Assembly (NCBI GenBank): GCA_964447335.1
Contig: CAYUSA010000010.1
Coordinates: 1 to 64,000, forward strand
DNA: 64,000 nucleotides
Direction of reading: 5' to 3'
Source of the DNA: HRBIN12 sp964447335
Lineage (GTDB): Bacteria; Actinomycetota; UBA4738; HRBIN12
A program made the translations under genes and the position numbers. A model generated the notes under the pieces. That model was not told the origin of the DNA. It searched no databases and saw only the letters and a program-made list of their open reading frames with translations. The number at the start of each line of letters is the position of its first letter. Position 1 is the first letter of the stretch. Positions 8,338-16,661 of this stretch are shown one piece after another.

Positions 8338-9281
8338 CCTTGCCTCGCAGCCGTCTGCACGAACTGTTCGCAGCGGGCGAGTTCGTCGTCACGGCCGAGC
8401 TCCAGACCACCGACAGCGCCGAGCCGAGGTCGGTGCTCGAGCTCGCCGAGACCCTCCGGGGGCACGTCGACGCCGTCAACTGCACGGACAACAGCGCGGC
8501 TCATCCGCACATCTCGGGCGTCGCCGCGGCGCACCTCCTGATCGACGGCGGTGTGGAGCCGATCCTGCAGTTCGCGTGCCGGGACCGGAACCGATTGGCG
8601 CTGCAGGCGGACCTGCTCGGCGCGGCCGCCCTCGGTGTGCGCAACGTGTGCCTGATGACGGGCGACGACGTCACCGCCGGCGACCATCCCGAGGCCAAGC
8701 CGATCTACGACGTGGACTCGGTGCACCTGCTCCGGATCGCCCGGATCATGCGCGACGAGGGGACCTACCTGTCCGGCCGCAAGCTCGAGCACCCCCCGAG
8801 CTTCCTGATCGGCGCGGTCGAGAACCCGTTCGCTCCGCCGCAGGAGTTCCGTGCGATGCGGCTCGGAATGAAGATCGAGGCCGGCGCGGAGTTCATCCAG
8901 ACGCAGATCTGCTTCGACCTGCCGGTCATGCGCCTGTTCATGGCCCGAGCGGGCGATCTCGGTCAGCTCGGCGAGGTCCCGATCCTCGGCGGGGTGTTCG
9001 TCCTTCGCACCGCGAAGAACGCCCGGTACCTGCGGGATCAGGTCCCCGGCATCGACGTCCCCGACGCCATGATCGACCGGATGGAGTCGGTGCCGCCGGA
9101 GCGCCAGGGTGAGGAGGGGGTCCGCATCGCGATCGAGCTCGTGCGGGAGCTCCGCGAGATCTCGGGCATCCGCGGCGTGCACCTGATGGGCTTCCGCAAC
9201 CAGGCGGCGATCCTGCGCGTGATCGAGGAAGCGGGGCTGCTCCCGCGGCCGACCCCGGTCGCAGGCGTCGCGGTCGGCTAG
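8334..9281 (+). CDS. metF: methylenetetrahydrofolate reductase
   Basis: 315-residue TIM-barrel flavoenzyme interconverting 5-methyl-THF and 5,10-methylene-THF. Typical features are the early FVVTAEL segment, the GVRNVCLMTGDD flavin-binding stretch, the FIQTQICFDL strand and the RGVHLMGF C-terminal strand. The ATG overlaps the MetV-like stop codon by 4 bases. Since two DmdA-like methyltransferases sit upstream, the enzyme probably runs in the oxidative direction to recover one-carbon units from methylated substrates, although a role in methionine synthesis cannot be excluded. Confidence 0.9.
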   Translation: MTLPRSRLHELFAAGEFVVTAELQTTDSAEPRSVLELAETLRGHVDAVNCTDNSAAHPHISGVAAAHLLIDGGVEPILQFACRDRNRLALQADLLGAAALGVRNVCLMTGDDVTAGDHPEAKPIYDVDSVHLLRIARIMRDEGTYLSGRKLEHPPSFLIGAVENPFAPPQEFRAMRLGMKIEAGAEFIQTQICFDLPVMRLFMARAGDLGQLGEVPILGGVFVLRTAKNARYLRDQVPGIDVPDAMIDRMESVPPERQGEEGVRIAIELVRELREISGIRGVHLMGFRNQAAILRVIEEAGLLPRPTPVAGVAVG

Positions 9282-9370
9282 CCTGGGAGCGGATCTTGAA
9301 CCCATGTCCGCCCGGCGGCGAAGGCAAGGGTGGATCCAGGGCTGGCCCGCGAAGGAAAGGATCACCCCCG

Positions 9371-10477
9371 ATGAAACGCTGGATCGCCACGGCCGCGGCC
9401 GTCGCGCTGCTCGTCCTGCCGGCGTGCACTCGGAGCATCGTCGAGGCGGGTCCGGTGGTGTCCCCGGCGCTCCTGCGCACCGCCTCCGGTACCCCCGGCA
9501 TCGACCCATCGATCGACCCCATCGTGCAGCTCGTGCAGCGCGTGCGGCCGGCGGTCGTGAACGTCACCACGGACACGATCGACACCGGCTCCTTCGGCGG
9601 CAGCGGCAAGGGCGTCGGGACCGGCTTCGTGGTCCGCGCGGACGGCGTCATCGTCACCAACTACCACGTCGTCGAGCGCGCCCAGAGCATCACGGTCATC
9701 ACGCCCGAGCCGGATGCTGAGAAGTACCAGGCCCGGGTGATCGGCGGAGACGAGGCGGCCGACCTCGCGGTCCTGAAGATCGAGGCGCAGGGGCTGCCGA
9801 CGATCCCGCTCGGTGACTCGGCAAAGCTGCAGCTCGGCCAGCCCGTGGTGGCGATCGGCTACGCGCTCGCGCTCGAGGGCGGCCCGACCGTGACGACGGG
9901 GATCGTCTCGGCGCTCGGGCGCACGATCGAGGCCACCGACCCGAACTGCCGATCCTGCGACAACGGCGTCCGCACGTACAGCGACGTCATCCAGACCGAC
10001 GCGGCCATCAACCCCGGGAACTCGGGGGGGCCGCTCCTCAACCTGGACGGCGAGGTCATCGGGATCAACTCGGCAGGAGCCGGGTCCGCGGAGAACATCG
10101 GCTTCGCGATCGCGATCGACGCCGCGAAGCCCACCATCACCGCGGCCACGGAGAACCCCTCGGCGCCGGTGGCATACCTCGGCGTCGTCACGCAGGACGT
10201 GACCGAGGGCCTGTCCTTCCAGTTCGCGCTGCCCGTCACGCAGGGCGCGTACGTGGTGGATCTGTCCACGAACGGCCCGGCCGAGACGGCCGGGATCCGG
10301 GTGGGCGACGTCGTGGTGTCGTTCGACGGCAAGGACGTGCCGGACTCCGATTCGCTCGGGCAGCTGATCCGTTCCCTCAAGCCGGACCAGCGCGTCCAGG
10401 TCGTGGTCGTCGGCTCGAACGGCGACCGTCGCACCGTGAGCGTCACGCTCGGCGTCAACCCGCTGCCGCAGTCCTAG
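9371..10477 (+). CDS. HtrA/DegP-type trypsin-like serine protease, lipoprotein
   Basis: 368 residues with a lipoprotein signal: basic start, hydrophobic core and lipobox LPAC, so Cys19 would be acylated and the protease tethered outside the membrane. The S1C catalytic triad is visible as His99 (TNYHVV), Asp131 (AADLAVLK) and Ser218 (NPGNSGGP). One PDZ domain follows (about 255-365, containing GPAETAGIRVGDVVVSFDG). These proteases handle misfolded envelope proteins or cleave signalling substrates. ATG 9371 is supported by an AAGGA 9 bases upstream. It stands alone between metF and an M50 protease gene; the two proteases could act in the same envelope response, but that is only suggested by proximity. 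Confidence 0.92.
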   Translation: MKRWIATAAAVALLVLPACTRSIVEAGPVVSPALLRTASGTPGIDPSIDPIVQLVQRVRPAVVNVTTDTIDTGSFGGSGKGVGTGFVVRADGVIVTNYHVVERAQSITVITPEPDAEKYQARVIGGDEAADLAVLKIEAQGLPTIPLGDSAKLQLGQPVVAIGYALALEGGPTVTTGIVSALGRTIEATDPNCRSCDNGVRTYSDVIQTDAAINPGNSGGPLLNLDGEVIGINSAGAGSAENIGFAIAIDAAKPTITAATENPSAPVAYLGVVTQDVTEGLSFQFALPVTQGAYVVDLSTNGPAETAGIRVGDVVVSFDGKDVPDSDSLGQLIRSLKPDQRVQVVVVGSNGDRRTVSVTLGVNPLPQS

Positions 10478-10500
10478 GGCCGGGGGTCCGCGCGCGCGGG

Positions 10501-10506
10501 TACCCT
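10501..10506 (+). promoter_or_regulatory. leaderless -10 box for M50 protease gene
   Basis: TACCCT is followed by exactly 6 bases and the GTG start at 10513, so the mRNA probably begins at the start codon. There is no Shine-Dalgarno sequence before this GTG, which supports the reading. Confidence 0.45.
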
Positions 10507-10512
10507 CGGCGC

Positions 10513-11283
10513 GTGCGGCGGATCGGGCTGCGGGTGGGCAGCGTCCTCGGGATCGAGCTCTCGCTGCACGTCTCATGGTTCCCGGTGTTCGCGCTCGTCG
10601 CCTGGGCGACGACGACCGGGTTCGGCGACGTGTATCCGGAGCTCTCGGCGCCGGTGCGTGGGGCGATGGGCTTCGTGACCGGCGTGGCGTTCTTCGCGTG
10701 TCTCACGGTGCACGAGCTCGCCCACGCGGTGACCGCCCGGCGCTTCGGGATCCGGGTCCGGGGCATCACGCTGTTCCTGTTCGGAGGCGTCGCCGAGATC
10801 GACGGCGAGGTCCCGACCCCGGCGCGTGAGTTCGCCGTCGCGCTCGTGGGGCCGGCGGTGTCCCTCGCGCTCGGCGGGGCGCTCGCCCTCGGGACGACGT
10901 GGGCGAGCGGAGCACCGGTCGTCGAGGGCGTGCTCGGCACGCTTGCGCTCGTGAACCTCGGCGTCGCGGTGTTCAACCTCGTGCCGGGGCTGCCGCTCGA
11001 CGGAGGCCGCTTGCTGCGTGCCGGCCTGTGGCGGATGACCGGCTCCTACACCCGGGCGACGAGGATCGCGGCCGTCGGCGGCGAGGTCGTCGCGGTGCTG
11101 CTCGTGGCCCTCGGTCTCGGCCTCGCGGTATCGAGCGGCGAGCCCGCTGGGCTCTGGTACCTCCCGATGGGGGGCTTCCTGTGGGTCCTCGCGCGCTCGG
11201 CGGGGCGCCGTCGGTCGCCCTCCGGAGTAGGTGGGTTAGCCTTGGAGGGCCGTGAGGATCAAGCTCCGCAACCCCGACCGTGA
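10513..11283 (+). CDS. M50 site-2-type membrane metalloprotease
   Basis: 256-residue polytopic protein. The zinc motif HELAH (His67, Glu68, His71) lies in a transmembrane helix. The second motif NLVPGLPLDGGR supplies Asp163 as third ligand. Hydrophobic segments at about 18-35, 52-72, 108-128, 140-160, 183-205 and 212-230 fit the S2P/SpoIVFB group with no PDZ domain. Such proteases release membrane-bound regulators within the bilayer; the substrate here is unknown. The C-terminal tail overlaps the start of the sulfur-carrier gene by 32 bp, so the two are probably cotranscribed. Confidence 0.88.
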   Translation: MRRIGLRVGSVLGIELSLHVSWFPVFALVAWATTTGFGDVYPELSAPVRGAMGFVTGVAFFACLTVHELAHAVTARRFGIRVRGITLFLFGGVAEIDGEVPTPAREFAVALVGPAVSLALGGALALGTTWASGAPVVEGVLGTLALVNLGVAVFNLVPGLPLDGGRLLRAGLWRMTGSYTRATRIAAVGGEVVAVLLVALGLGLAVSSGEPAGLWYLPMGGFLWVLARSAGRRRSPSGVGGLALEGREDQAPQPRP

Positions 11284-11476
11284 GCTCGAGGTCGCCGGGG
11301 ACCGAAAGGTCCAGGACGTCCTGACCGAGCTCGCCATCAACCCGGACACCGTGCTGGTGATCCGGGACCGAGAGCTGCTCACGCGGGAGGACCGGGTGGG
11401 GGACCAGGACGCGATCGAGATCCGGCCGGTGATCTCCGGCGGGGCGCGGGCGGCCGCCCTCGGGAGGCACTCGTGA
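11252..11476 (+). CDS. MoaD/ThiS-type sulfur carrier, TtuB-like
   Basis: 74-residue ubiquitin-like protein: an initial beta strand (MRIKLRNPDREL), a helix (KVQDVLTELAINPDTV), then strands and the di-glycine signature in RPVISGG. The carrier Gly-Gly normally ends the protein so that its C-terminus can be adenylated and thiocarboxylated; here Gly64 is followed by ten more residues ending GRHS, so cleavage would be needed. It is immediately followed, with a 4-base overlap, by a TtuA-like tRNA thiolase, which makes a TtuB role (sulfur for 2-thiouridine-type modification) likely. GTG 11252 is the only sensible start; TAGCCT lies 9 bases before it. Confidence 0.8.
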   Translation: MRIKLRNPDRELEVAGDRKVQDVLTELAINPDTVLVIRDRELLTREDRVGDQDAIEIRPVISGGARAAALGRHS

Positions 11477-12432
11477 ACCGGATGAAGTGCCGTCGCTGCA
11501 AAGCGCCCGCCGTCATCGAGATCCGCCGGCACAACGCGGCGTTCTGCCAGGAGTGCTTCGAGCGCCACGTGCGCGAGCAGGTGAAGCGCGCCATCGAGGC
11601 CTTCGACATGTTCGGGCCTCGGGACCGCATCCTCATCGCGGTCTCGGGCGGGAAGGACTCGCTCGCCCTGTGGGACGTGCTGCTCGGCCTGGGCTACGAC
11701 GCCGGCGGCCTGTACCTGGGGCTCGGGATCGGAGGGTACTCCACGCGGTCCGGCGAGCTCGTGCGGGCGTTCGCGCGGGAGCGGGAGGCCCACCTCGTCG
11801 AGGTCGACCTGGCCGCCGAGTACGGCTTCGACATCCCGACCGCGGGCCGCAAGGGCTCGCGTTCGACCTGCGCGGTGTGCGGGCTCTCCAAGCGCTACGT
11901 GTTCAATCGAGCGGCGATCGAGCACGGCTACGACGTCGTCGCGACCGGCCACAACCTGGACGACGAGGCCGCGACGCTCCTCGGCAACACGCTCCGCTGG
12001 CAGACCGACTACATCGCGCGGCAGTTCCCGGTCCTGCCCGCCGAGGAGGGCCTGCTCAAGAAGGTGAAGCCGCTGCACCGCCTCTCGGAGCTCGAGACGG
12101 CCGCCTACGCGTTCCTGCGCGGCATCGACTACGTCGTCGAGGAGTGCCCGCTCGTCGCCGGGAACACCCAGCTCCGATTCAAGGAGGTGCTGAACGAGCT
12201 CGAGGCCAGCTCGCCCGGCACGAAGGCGCAGTTCTTCCTCACGTATCTCGAGCGCGGAGCCCCGCTCTTCGCACGGCAGGACGAGGTGGAGCTCACCTCC
12301 TGCGCGAACTGCGGCCAGCCGACCACCGGACGCTTCTGCGCGTTCTGCCGGGCGCGAGCCCAGATGCTCGGGGTACGCCTCGAGGACCCGGTCCCGGAGC
12401 CCAGGGCGGCCGCGGGCGGGGGCGGGTCGTGA
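11473..12432 (+). CDS. ttuA: TtuA-like tRNA 2-thiolation enzyme
   Basis: 319 residues of the TtcA/TtuA/Ncs6 family. It has an N-terminal zinc ribbon (Cys6, Cys9, Cys25, Cys28), a PP-loop ATP site SGGKDS (58-63), and CxxC Cys133/Cys136 plus Cys225, the three ligands expected for the [4Fe-4S] cluster. GHNLDDEA (159-166) and a C-terminal zinc ribbon (Cys277, 280, 289, 292) follow. In Thermus TtuA converts ribothymidine 54 of tRNA to 2-thioribothymidine using sulfur from TtuB, stabilising the T-loop at high temperature. Adjacent carrier and trmI genes fit that role. The start is GTG 11473 overlapping the carrier stop; ATG 11482 is possible. Confidence 0.85.
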   Translation: MNRMKCRRCKAPAVIEIRRHNAAFCQECFERHVREQVKRAIEAFDMFGPRDRILIAVSGGKDSLALWDVLLGLGYDAGGLYLGLGIGGYSTRSGELVRAFAREREAHLVEVDLAAEYGFDIPTAGRKGSRSTCAVCGLSKRYVFNRAAIEHGYDVVATGHNLDDEAATLLGNTLRWQTDYIARQFPVLPAEEGLLKKVKPLHRLSELETAAYAFLRGIDYVVEECPLVAGNTQLRFKEVLNELEASSPGTKAQFFLTYLERGAPLFARQDEVELTSCANCGQPTTGRFCAFCRARAQMLGVRLEDPVPEPRAAAGGGGS

Positions 12433-13274
12433 GCGGACCGTTCGAGACCGGCGAGCGCATCCTGCTGGTCGACCAGCGCGGCCGCCGCTACCTCGTGAAG
12501 CTGCAGCCCGGCCAGACGTTCCACTCGCACGGCGGGACCGTGCCACACGACCTCATCATCGGGGAGCCGGAGGGTACGAGGGTGCACTCGGCGAGCGGGA
12601 TGGTCTTCCGGTGCTTCCGCCCGCGGATGGCGGACTTCGTGCTGAAGATGCCGCGGGGCGCCCAGGTGGTGTACCCGAAGGACGTCGGCGCGATCCTCGT
12701 GCAGGCCGACGTGTACCTCGGCGCACGCGTGCTCGAGGCCGGCACCGGCTCGGGGGCGCTCACGCTCGCGCTGTGCCGCGCGACCGGCCCCGAGGGCCGC
12801 GTCGTTTCCTACGAGCTCCGCCCGGAGTTCCGGGCCAAGGCGGCCCAGAACCTGGAGTCGTTCTTCGGCAAGCTCCCCGAGTGGCTCGAGCTCCGAGATG
12901 GCGACGTCCGCGACGTGAGGACGAGCGGGGAGACCTTCGACCGCGCCGTGCTGGACCTGCCCGAGCCGTGGACCGTGCTCGAGACGCTGACGGCGGTCCT
13001 TCCGCCGGGGGGCATCGTGTGTGGCTACCTGCCGACGACGATCCAGGTCCAGCAGCTCGTGCTCGCGATGCACGAGGGCGGCTTCGAGCACGTCGACACG
13101 TTCGAGGTCCTGCAACGCTCCTGGCACGTGACGAGGCGCAGCGTGCGCCCGGACCACCGGATGGTCGCGCACACGGGCTTCATCACGATCGGCCGGCGAC
13201 TCCCGCCGGGGGAGAGCGCTCCCGAGCCCGATGAGGACGACGCTCAGCCCGGGCTCGCCGACGCCGACGTATAG
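12429..13274 (+). CDS. trmI: tRNA (adenine-58-N1) methyltransferase
   Basis: 281-residue class I SAM methyltransferase. The N-terminal beta domain (TGERILLVDQRGRRYLVKL) and the linker ending in IIGEPEG are characteristic of TrmI. The SAM motif is VLEAGTGSGALTLAL, and motif IV is AVLDLPEPW, typical of the m1A58 enzyme. It acts as a tetramer on position 58 of the tRNA T-loop. GTG 12429 overlaps the ttuA stop, so the sulfur carrier, TtuA and TrmI would be made together; in Thermus m1A58 and 2-thio-T54 cooperate. In mycobacteria trmI also lies close upstream of mpa. Confidence 0.92.
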   Translation: MSGPFETGERILLVDQRGRRYLVKLQPGQTFHSHGGTVPHDLIIGEPEGTRVHSASGMVFRCFRPRMADFVLKMPRGAQVVYPKDVGAILVQADVYLGARVLEAGTGSGALTLALCRATGPEGRVVSYELRPEFRAKAAQNLESFFGKLPEWLELRDGDVRDVRTSGETFDRAVLDLPEPWTVLETLTAVLPPGGIVCGYLPTTIQVQQLVLAMHEGGFEHVDTFEVLQRSWHVTRRSVRPDHRMVAHTGFITIGRRLPPGESAPEPDEDDAQPGLADADV

Positions 13275-13325
13275 GAGGGCGAGAACACCCCGCGCCGGCC
13301 TCCCAGCGTGTCGGGAGGCCCGGCG

Positions 13326-13331
13326 TATACT
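13326..13331 (+). promoter_or_regulatory. candidate -10 box for the proteasome ATPase gene
   Basis: TATACT lies 27 bases before ATG 13359, leaving a short leader carrying GGGAGG (13345-13350). I see no good -35 hexamer 16-18 bp upstream. This would be the first promoter of the Pup-proteasome locus. Confidence 0.4.
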
Positions 13332-13358
13332 GCGGCGCACTTGCGGGAGGTGACGGAG

Positions 13359-15113
13359 ATGCCCGAGCCCGACCCTCGGGAACAGCAGGAGCTGTACGAG
13401 AAGCAGGTACACGAGCTCGAGGTCCAGGTTCGGTTCCTGGAGGACGAGATCGCGCTGCTGCGCCGGCGGCTCACGAACGCACCTCGGCAGGTCAAGATCC
13501 TCGAGGAGAAGATGCTCGAGGCCAAGGGCGACCTCGCGCGCGCGCTCAACCAGAACGAGAAGCTCGCGAGCGCGCTCACGGGCGAGCGCGACCGCATCGA
13601 GGCCCTGCGCGAGGAGGTCGAGAAGCTCAGCCAGCCGCCGGCCTCCTTCGGCGTGTACCTCGCCTCGAACGAAGACGGCACGGTGGACGTCTTCACCGCG
13701 GGCCGCAAGATGCGCGTGAACGTCTCTCCCGACATCGACGCGGAGCTTCTATGCCGGGGGGCCGAGGTCATCCTGAACGAGGCCCTCAACGTCGTCGAGA
13801 TCCTCGAGCCCGATCGCGCCGGCGAGGTCATGAAGGTGAAGGAGCGGCTCGGCGAGGACCGGGTCCTCGTCGTCGGTCGGGGCGATGAGGAGTTCGTGGC
13901 GACGCTGTCGGCGGCGCTCCGGGCCGAGGAGCACATCCGCGCCGGCGATCCGCTCCTCGTGGACACGCGCTCCAACGTCGCCCTCGAGAAGCTCCCCAAG
14001 GAGGAGGTCGAGGAGCTCGTCCTCGAGGAGATCCCGGACGTGACCTACGAGGACATCGGCGGGCTCGAGGGCCAGATCGAAGCGATCCGCGATGCCGTCG
14101 AGCTGCCCTTCCTGTACGCGGAGCTGTTCCAGGAGCACCAGCTCGAGGCGCCGAAGGGCGTGCTGCTGTACGGGCCCCCGGGCTGCGGCAAGACGCTCAT
14201 CGCGAAGGCCGTCGCGAAGTCCCTGGCCGACAAGGTGCGCGAGCGCACCGGGCGTGCGGACGCGCACTCCTACTTCTTGAACATCAAGGGCCCGGAGCTG
14301 CTGAACAAGTACGTCGGCGAGACCGAGCGCCAGATCCGGCAGATCTTCCAGCGCGCGAAGGAGCGCAGCGAGGAGGGCCTGCCGGTCATCGTGTTCTTCG
14401 ACGAGATGGACTCGATCTTCCGTACGCGTGGGACAGGCATCTCCTCCGACGTCGAGTCGACGATCGTGCCGCAGCTGCTGTCCGAGCTCGACGGCGTCGA
14501 GACGCTGAAGAACGTCATCGTGATCGGCGCCTCGAACCGCGAGGACCTCATCGACCCCGCGATCCTGCGCCCCGGTCGCCTCGACGTGAAGATCAAGATC
14601 GAGCGCCCGAACGCAGGCCAGGCTGCGGACATCATGGGCAAGTACCTGAACCCGTCGGTGCCGATCCACCCCGAGGACGTCACGCGCGCGGGCGAGGTCA
14701 AGGTCGCCGTCACGCGGATGATCCAGCAGACCGTTGACCGGATGTACGCGACCTCGTCGGAGAACCGGTTCCTCGAGGTCACGTACGCCTCGGGCGACAA
14801 GGAGGTCCTCTACTTCAAGGACTTCAACTCCGGCGCGATGATCGAGAACGTCGTCCGGCGTGCGAAGAAGGAAGCCATCAAGCGGTTCCTGTCGACCGGT
14901 GAGAAGGGCATCAAGGCCGACGACCTCTTCCACGCGATCCGCGACGAGTTCAAGGAGAACGAGGACCTGCCGAACACGACGAACCCGGACGACTGGGCTC
15001 GCGTCTCCGGGAAGAAGGGCGAGCGCATCGTCTACGTGCGCACCCTGCTCGGCGACGGCCCCGAGGGCGAGGGCCGGCAGGTCGAACGCGTGAGCGCCGG
15101 CCAGTACCTGTAG
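13359..15113 (+). CDS. mpa: proteasome-associated AAA ATPase (Mpa/ARC)
   Basis: 584 residues. An N-terminal coiled coil (about 8-95) binds Pup. Two OB-type domains (about 96-215) are followed by an AAA module with Walker A GPPGCGKT (272-279) and Walker B VIVFFDEMDSIF. The C-terminus is GQYL, the short penultimate-Tyr motif by which Mpa docks into and opens the 20S core. The hexamer unfolds pupylated proteins for degradation. I chose ATG 13359 rather than the upstream GTG 13308 because GGGAGG lies 8 bases before it. It heads the order mpa, dop, pup, prcB, prcA, pafA. Confidence 0.96.
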   Translation: MPEPDPREQQELYEKQVHELEVQVRFLEDEIALLRRRLTNAPRQVKILEEKMLEAKGDLARALNQNEKLASALTGERDRIEALREEVEKLSQPPASFGVYLASNEDGTVDVFTAGRKMRVNVSPDIDAELLCRGAEVILNEALNVVEILEPDRAGEVMKVKERLGEDRVLVVGRGDEEFVATLSAALRAEEHIRAGDPLLVDTRSNVALEKLPKEEVEELVLEEIPDVTYEDIGGLEGQIEAIRDAVELPFLYAELFQEHQLEAPKGVLLYGPPGCGKTLIAKAVAKSLADKVRERTGRADAHSYFLNIKGPELLNKYVGETERQIRQIFQRAKERSEEGLPVIVFFDEMDSIFRTRGTGISSDVESTIVPQLLSELDGVETLKNVIVIGASNREDLIDPAILRPGRLDVKIKIERPNAGQAADIMGKYLNPSVPIHPEDVTRAGEVKVAVTRMIQQTVDRMYATSSENRFLEVTYASGDKEVLYFKDFNSGAMIENVVRRAKKEAIKRFLSTGEKGIKADDLFHAIRDEFKENEDLPNTTNPDDWARVSGKKGERIVYVRTLLGDGPEGEGRQVERVSAGQYL

Positions 15114-15116
15114 GCT
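15111..15116 (+). promoter_or_regulatory. leaderless -10 box for dop
   Basis: TAGGCT overlaps the mpa stop codon (TAG 15111-15113) and is followed by 6 bases and the dop ATG at 15123, so dop may have its own leaderless promoter in addition to readthrough from mpa. Confidence 0.4.
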
Positions 15117-15122
15117 GCCGCG

Positions 15123-16607
15123 ATGGCCATCCCCAAGGTCGTCGGGACCGAGACCGAGTACGGCATCGCGGCCGTGGGGGCGGGCGAGTTCAATCCGGTC
15201 CTCACGTCATCGCAACTCATCAGCAGCTACGCGGGCGCACTCCGTCGGATCCGCTGGGACTACGAGCAGGAATCTCCGCTCCGCGACGCTCGGGGGTTCG
15301 AGCCGGTGCAGATGCGCGAGCCGCCGGAGGAGGACCTCGGGCTCGCGAACGTCATCCTGCCGAACGGCGCCCGCTACTACGTCGACCACGCGCACCCGGA
15401 GTACTCGACGCCCGAGTGCGCCTCGCCGCGCGAGCTCGTCGTGCACGACAAGGCGGGCGAGCGGATCTTGGAGCGCTCCCTCCGCGAGCTCCACACCGCC
15501 ATCCCGGACGGCCGGCGGATCGCCGTGTACAAGAACAACAGTGACGGCAAGGGGAACTCGTACGGCACGCACGAGAACTACCTCGTGGACCGCGCGACGC
15601 CGTTCGCGGCCATCGTTCGAGATCTCACACCGTTCTTCGTGAGCCGGCAGGTCTTCACCGGCGCCGGCAAGCTCGGCGCCGAGGCGCCCTGGGACGATCG
15701 CGGGAGCCACCGGTACCAGCTCACGCAGCGCGCGGACTTCTTCGAGGCCGAGGTCGGCCTCGAGACCACGCTGAAGCGACCGATCATCAACACCCGTGAC
15801 GAACCTCACGCCGACCCTGAGCGGTACCGGCGGCTGCACGTGATCGTCGGGGACGCGAACATGTGCGAGATCGCCACGTTCCTCAAGGTGGGAACCACGG
15901 CGATCGTGCTGAAGATGATCGAGGACGAGTACCTACCCGACCTCACCCTGGTGAACCCGGTGGCCGCCCTGCACGAGATCTCGCGCAACCTCACCTGCAC
16001 GGCGCAGGTGGGCCTCACCGACGGGCGGCGGCTCTCGGCCGTGCAACTGCAGTGGGAGTACCTCGAGCGTGCGAAGAAGTACGTCGAGCAGGAGGACCCC
16101 AGCGCCGAGAACGAGGAGGTCGTGGCGCGGTGGGAGACGGTCCTCGCGGCGATCGAGGAAGACCCCCTCACGCTCCACCGTGAGCTCGACTGGGTGGCCA
16201 AGCACCGCCTGCTCGAGGGCTACCGCGAGCGCGACGGCCTGGACTGGTCCGACCCGAAGCTGCGGCTCGTCGATCTCCAGTACCACGACGTCCGGCGCGA
16301 CAAGGGGCTGTACCACCGGCTCGAGGCCTCGGGCCAGGTCGAGCGCCTGACGACCGACGCCGAGATCGAGCGCGCCGTGATGGAGCCCCCCGAGGACACT
16401 CGCGCCTACTTCCGAGGCCGGTGCATCAGCAAGTACCCGGACGCGATCGCCGCCGCCTCTTGGGATTCGATCATCTTCGACACGGGTGGCGAGACCCTCC
16501 AGCGCATCCCGATGCGGGAGCCGCTGCGGGGCACCCGGGCGCACGTCGAGGACGTGCTCGAGCGCGCCAAGGACCCAGCCACGCTCGTCGAGCTGCTGCG
16601 GTCGTAG
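15123..16607 (+). CDS. dop: Pup deamidase/depupylase
   Basis: 494 residues of the PafA/Dop carboxylate-amine ligase-like family. The N-terminal GTETEYG motif supplies magnesium and ATP ligands. The segment from about 40 to 80, absent in PafA, is the Dop-specific loop. Further family landmarks are YKNNSDGKGNSYGTHENYL and KRPIINTRDEPHADPERYRRLHVI. Dop deamidates the C-terminal Gln of Pup to Glu and removes Pup from substrates. The substrate gene pup follows and ends in Gln, so deamidation is needed here. Length is normal. Confidence 0.95.
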   Translation: MAIPKVVGTETEYGIAAVGAGEFNPVLTSSQLISSYAGALRRIRWDYEQESPLRDARGFEPVQMREPPEEDLGLANVILPNGARYYVDHAHPEYSTPECASPRELVVHDKAGERILERSLRELHTAIPDGRRIAVYKNNSDGKGNSYGTHENYLVDRATPFAAIVRDLTPFFVSRQVFTGAGKLGAEAPWDDRGSHRYQLTQRADFFEAEVGLETTLKRPIINTRDEPHADPERYRRLHVIVGDANMCEIATFLKVGTTAIVLKMIEDEYLPDLTLVNPVAALHEISRNLTCTAQVGLTDGRRLSAVQLQWEYLERAKKYVEQEDPSAENEEVVARWETVLAAIEEDPLTLHRELDWVAKHRLLEGYRERDGLDWSDPKLRLVDLQYHDVRRDKGLYHRLEASGQVERLTTDAEIERAVMEPPEDTRAYFRGRCISKYPDAIAAASWDSIIFDTGGETLQRIPMREPLRGTRAHVEDVLERAKDPATLVELLRS

Positions 16608-16620
16608 CCGGGGCCGCGGG

Positions 16621-16626
16621 TAGAAT
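16621..16626 (+). promoter_or_regulatory. candidate -10 box for pup
   Basis: TAGAAT sits 35 bases before the pup GTG, leaving a leader that contains GGGAGGAG (16648-16654). No clear -35 element is visible. An extra promoter here would let pup and prcBA be made independently of dop. Confidence 0.4.
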
Positions 16627-16661
16627 CACGCTGCCGGCCCGCGACCGGGAGGAGACCCCAC

